From Linyphia triangularis (taxonomy: Eukaryota; Arthropoda; Arachnida; Araneae; Linyphiidae), in assembly GCA_963978545.1 (NCBI GenBank), contig OZ021724.1:102317523-102381522 (forward strand): a stretch of DNA of 64,000 nucleotides. The letters run 5' to 3'. Numbering within the stretch: position 1 is the stretch's first letter; every line of letters starts with the position of its first letter. The translations under genes and the position numbers were made by a program. Below the pieces are notes generated by a model. The model did not search any database and was not told the DNA's origin. It saw only the letters and a program-made list of their open reading frames with translations. Shown here piece after piece: positions 59,514-64,000 of the stretch.

Positions 59514-60012
59514 CTTTATTTTTGCATAAAACTACTTCTTATAATTCATTTCAAAAATAGTTTTCATGATTTTTCAACAAAGTAATTAGAAAAAATAAAA
59601 AAAAAAAAAATAATTTGTGCAAAAACTGTATAAAATCCATAATATGCTAAGCACCAAAAGCTTCTTTTTTTTTTAGAGTTAAATAAAAAAAACATAATTC
59701 ATGAAGACGAATTAAAGAAATATATATGAAAAATAATAGTGGAAAGTTTCATAGATTTTTATCAAAAATTTTTTTAAGTTATATCAATTTAAACTCAAAA
59801 AGAGGGACAAAAAGCCATCACAGAGAAAAACAGTTTCAAAGTTTTTAGATAGCATGTCTGAGATACAGTTGCCTTGTAACAAAAACAGAAATATTTCAAG
59901 TTCTACTAAAGATAGAAACAAAATTTTTATGACATTTTGTTTTAAAATATTTGCCCTATTTTTTACAATTTTTTTTTTTGTGAATTTCAAAAGGGTTGAG
60001 TCCCAGACCCCC
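59283..60012. mobile_element. TTAA-type element, copy 2
   Basis: ATAA GGGGGCCAGGTACTT at the left, GAGTCCCAGACCCCC TTAA at the right. It contains a long poly-A at 59471-59510. Confidence 0.65.
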
Positions 60013-60480
60013 TTAATCTTCTACACATCATTAATGTATTGAGAAAAGCTTATGCAAAGGCTCTGTTTATCTGTCTGTCCGCTACTTTGATATCAACATT
60101 ACCAGAAAATAATACAAATGCTTCTGTCTGTTTCTTTGATATAAAATGAAAGGACTCGCCGATATGAGTTTCTTAACTAATATCTAACTGAATCTTAAGT
60201 AAAACCCTTGGTTAGGCCCTCTACCTTTTATCTCGCGGTTAGTCGCGTGGGGGACAAATGTCCCCTAAATTCAAATTTTCGTTTTTATTAAATTCGTGAC
60301 CAAAAGTCAAAGTAAGTGGGTATTTAAATTAAAAACAACAACATTATTGAATAGAATAAAGTAAAAACTAAAAAAAAAATATTTAAAAAATAATTTGAAA
60401 AACTGTAAGAAGGTTTTGATCATGAGTTGCCATCTATTGAAAAATGTGAGGAGACATTTGTCAACCGAGTGACTAACTCA

Positions 60481-60660
60481 GGTTGGTTGTATTCAGATTA
60501 TCTGGCTCCGTCAGCAACACGAGGGCTATAATGCGCCGAAACATTCGTCATTAGACAAGCCAACATACATTTACAAACACCCATGCCTAACACGGGACTC
60601 GGAACCCGCAACCTCGCGGTCTAGAAGCTAGCACGCTAAACACTATACCGTTTGGTCGGC
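60481..60660 (-). mobile_element. SINE-A copy 18
   Basis: Target duplication GTGACTAACTC on both sides. Confidence 0.93.
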
Positions 60661-61000
60661 GTGACTAACTCGGGATTAAGCAGTTCTTGAAATGGTAACT
60701 TGAACACAAATTGCAATCTGTAAAACCTAAACTGTAAATTTTACATACATGTGTCACAGATCAGTGTGAAGATACCAAGGTAGGTAATAAGTTTACATAT
60801 ATAACCAAAAGTACCATTCGAAATTTTTTGGAAGATTACTCTCTTTCTTTTACAACTCCCATCAGCTTTTCTACGTTGTCTGTTGTTGTGAAAACAGAAC
60901 TATCTTAATATTTTCATAGAGGGTAACAGAAGAAAGATCTATCTCATAGACTTTGGACGCCAATTTCCCGCATAGATCATCCCCTAAGAGAATCACTTAA

Positions 61001-61720
61001 GGGGACATTGGACACTGAAATCAGCAAAAATGACGTTTTTTGTTTTCATTCTATAAAAATTGCTTATGCCACTAGTTTTAATTTCGCGTTTGAATTTTTG
61101 AAATCCGATGATTTTAAGTGGTAAAATCTTTATTTTAACTAACTATTTTAACGCATCGCACACTTGTTGGCAAAGGCTAAAAATGCGTTTTTTTCAGCTT
61201 TGCTTTTTCCCATTTTACTTATGTTCGAAAAGCTCCTTGCGATTCATTTTTTGATAAATCCACCTAATTTTTTTGTATTAATAATTTTCAATGTACTATA
61301 AAGAAATTTACACATGCTTTTTTATGTCACATAATTTTTTTATATTTTTTTTCATGTTGGGAATTTGAAGTATTTGCATTTTTTAATGAGAAGTCACTGG
61401 CGCCAAGTTTGAAATTTTATTTCTGTTCAACTATTGCACCTAAAGATGAAAGCATGTTTGAAAATGTTTATAATATATTGATAAACAACTTCAAATTTTT
61501 CTTTCATGTTCCTCAAAATATTGTGTCGCGAGGAGCATTTTGAAAAAAATTAAAATTTCGTGTTATTTTAATGCATTTTTCTCAATAATTTACTATCTAT
61601 TTTATATTATCTGCTCAAATTGTGTTGTTTTGTTTAAAGTCACATCTTCTATGTTTATGCCAAATTTTATTTAATTCTTGGCAAAACTAAAGAATTTTGG
61701 CAAAAGTGTCCTATGTCCCC
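61001..61720. mobile_element. TTAA-type element, copy 3
   Basis: Perfect TTAA at 60997-61000 and 61721-61724; ends GGGGACATTGGACAC and GTGTCCTATGTCCCC. 720 bp, non-coding. Confidence 0.85.
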
Positions 61721-62529
61721 TTAAAATCTAAAAATCGTTTAAATAAGTTGTACTAACACATAAAAGTTGGCAATGCATATAAAAGTTTTATAGTAAACTT
61801 TTATAGCTTAACTTTTATCACTAAAGAATAAAATTGAATGGAACAAAAAATTCTTATTTAAACTTAGATCTTTTTAACTCAGCATCAAAGATATATCAAT
61901 GAAAAAAAAAACAAGATGTACTATAAAAATATTTGAAAACTTATTGCAAGAATTAATCCGGAAATGATAAAACGAAAGTATTTTTTGGGAAATGGATTTT
62001 TCCCCTTTCTTGATAAAATAAAAATAAAAAAAAATGAATAGCCTTTCGAGCGTTCTTCAGTGTATAATAATTACCCAACAAAGCTTTAATTTTTATAAAT
62101 CATCCCAAAAAACAGGTTGCTTGATAATTAAATCGATTTTTAAGTAAGATCTGATGCGTGTAAATAGTTAATTACATCTTATCTTTGCAAGATAATTAAA
62201 TGTGTAACTGATTATTTTTTTATCAATGCCTTCCGCATGCCTTTATGCAGTTTTTCCTTCTTTTCCTTTCATTTTTTTCTCTTTAATGAATTAATAATTT
62301 TGTTCCGATAAGAAAGCTTGATTCAGTTTAAAATAAGTATTTTGTACGGCATCATTAACCTTTTAAAATATTCTTTATCAAACCAAATAGTAGATATATT
62401 ATATTTTGTTTATTTGTATTAAAATAGTTAAAAACCCCAATGGATTTCAATGTAAGATTAATTAAGATTTATAAATTCAATTCAAACATGCATGTCATAG
62501 GAAAAGAATGTGTTGGAAAATGTGCTTAA

Positions 62530-63729
62530 GGGGGATTGGCACATAAAAAATTTTCAGATTATTAATTTTGAATTTATTAATGTTTATTAAAATTTAAATT
62601 CTTCTCTTGAAAATGATGCCTCATTTATAATTATATATTGTTTTGAAGTATTTTCCATAATTTTTTGAAGTAAACAAAACGTAGGTATTTAATGCATGTT
62701 TTTTAACTTCAAAAGCGAATTTCTCAAAATGCCGTTTTTTTTCCATATTTGGGGGCACTTAGCTTAAAATCTATTGGACATAAATGCTTGAAATTTTTAG
62801 ACATGTTTCTCTAATAGACTGAGAGGCGACTGCAATTTTTGGACCCCATCGAACATCATTCTGAATTTTTCTATAGAAATTGGAGAAAAGTGAGTAGATT
62901 ACGAATCCACTGGTCTGCCGTGGCAAAAATGGCCGTAACTGGTCTTAAATCGACTTTTTATAAGTTGAACTAAATCCAATCACCAAATGCGCCATAACTT
63001 GCCAAATAATGAGCATTTTTTTTTTTTTTTTTGATTTGGTAACTCTCACTCTTTAATTTTCAATTAAGAAAGTTGCAGACGATTCGGATGTGTGGCTATG
63101 GCTTACTTGCATCTTTCACAAATGAGCCAAATTGGCAATAGACATTACGTCACTGATGACGCAACTGATGCCGCCAATTTGGCTTAATTTTAAAAGATAC
63201 AAGTTTTCCGAGCCAGTGATCAGAAATCGTTTGCCCTTTTTCTCATTAAACGAAAAAGTTTGTTCTCTTTTTGGCAAGTTATGACATATTTGGCAATCTT
63301 ATTTTAGTTCAACTCATTCCAAGTCGATTTTTGATCAGCTTCGGCCATTTTTGCCACTGCAGACCAGTGGATTCGAAATCTACACACTTTTCTCCAATTT
63401 CTATAGAAAACTCAGAATGATGTTCGAAGGGGTCCAAAAATTTCAGTCGCCTCTCGGACTATAATGAATTTGAGTATTTTAACACGAGGAAGGAATGGTA
63501 AAAAGCATACTTTAAAAAATAATCAGTCTACAATTTTAACAATTCTTTTAAACATATTATTAGAATGTCATAATTATTTTAATTTCCAATAAGTAAGAAA
63601 AATCTCGTATTTAAGTACTAAAATACTATATAATGAAAGTTTCAAAATGATTGATGAATCGTTTATCAAATGAGATGCCCCCAAAGTTGTTGAATTTAAC
63701 ATAGGCTCCTATGGAAATGCCGGACCCCC
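62530..63729. mobile_element. TTAA-type element, copy 4, holding F6
   Basis: TTAA GGGGGATTGGCACAT at the left, ATGCCGGACCCCC TTCAA at the right. About 550 bp once F6 is removed. Confidence 0.65.
62815..63461 (+). mobile_element. Foldback family F, copy 6
   Basis: 647 bp, TAA on both sides. A short deletion in the right arm (near 63248) removes text present in the other copies. Confidence 0.92.
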
Positions 63730-63934
63730 TTCAATTATTATCACTGTGAAAAAACTAAATATTTGCTTGTAGTAAATGAAATAAAATTGCAAGTGTAGAC
63801 TTCAAAGCAATGAAATGATTTTACGTGGTTAATTTTAGTGTACTTTCAGTTTTACCTTTACTCAACAGTTATAACTAATATTTTTTTTAAAGATCGGGTC
63901 TATTTTTTAAATGAAATATTCTTTAGTTTTTCTT

Positions 63935-63936
63935 TT

Positions 63937-63967
<31 letters not shown>

Positions 63968-64000
63968 CGTAAGTAAGTACGTAAGTAAGTACGTAAGTAA
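63935..64000. repeat. (AAAT)n then (GTAAGTAAGTAC)n microsatellite, cut by window end
   Basis: AAAT units give way to a 12-bp period (ACGTAAGTAAGT) at 63967. Confidence 0.95.

Overview
The window is AT-rich animal DNA, most likely from an arthropod with a large, repeat-filled genome. Spliced exons with GT/AG borders and introns of about 2.6-9.7 kb show it is eukaryotic. The arthropod guess rests on the decayed mariner transposase, the tRNA-derived SINEs and the TATA+TCAGT promoter; the species cannot be named. There are no operons, CRISPR arrays or complete RNA genes.

Two coding loci can be supported. The main one runs on the + strand from 17262 to 51387. Six exons join without a phase error into a 427-residue secreted protein: signal peptide, sushi/CCP domain, acidic-then-basic linker, Ser/Thr-rich linker, Tyr-rich segment and a C-terminal sushi domain. 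It has a TATA box and initiator 47 nt before the ATG. The second, on the - strand at 9445-9789, is one exon carrying the N-terminal half of a von Willebrand A (vWA) domain with an intact DxSxS metal-binding motif. It points away from the sushi gene, and I found no partner exons. A ghost copy of the start of exon 3 lies just upstream of exon 3.

Most of the rest is mobile DNA. SINE-A has 18 copies of about 180 bp, nearly all with matching target duplications. SINE-B, SINE-C and SINE-E are further tRNA-headed families. DNA transposon derivatives include: foldback family F (~660 bp, palindromic along its whole length, 3-bp duplications); two hAT families (8-bp duplications); a Tc1/mariner foldback (TA); a Tigger/pogo element (TA); TTAA-flanked elements starting GGGG; family D with TGGACAATTCC ends; and a 2.9-kb foldback element K. 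A decayed mariner transposase lies near 2.4 kb.

Layout: 1-574 SINE-E pair; 1.8-2.5 kb mariner relic; 3.4-4.05 F1; 4.4-7.3 K with nested SINE and hAT; 7.8-10.8 SINEs, family M and the vWA exon; 12.0-12.5 SINE-E; 13.4-14.2 tetranucleotide array; 17.2 promoter and exon 1; 22.4-23.9 nested SINE-E/SINE-A/F; 23.9 exon 2; 27.5-31.8 repeats; 33.1-33.6 ghost exon and exon 3; 34.3-36.7 F-element nest; 38.4 exon 4; 40.4-41.5 hAT and exon 5; 41.5-50.1 repeats; 51.1 exon 6; 51.8-64 flanking DNA with TTAA and hAT elements. The nesting gives a relative clock: SINE-E and SINE-B are older than F and the mariner MITE, and SINE-A is among the youngest.
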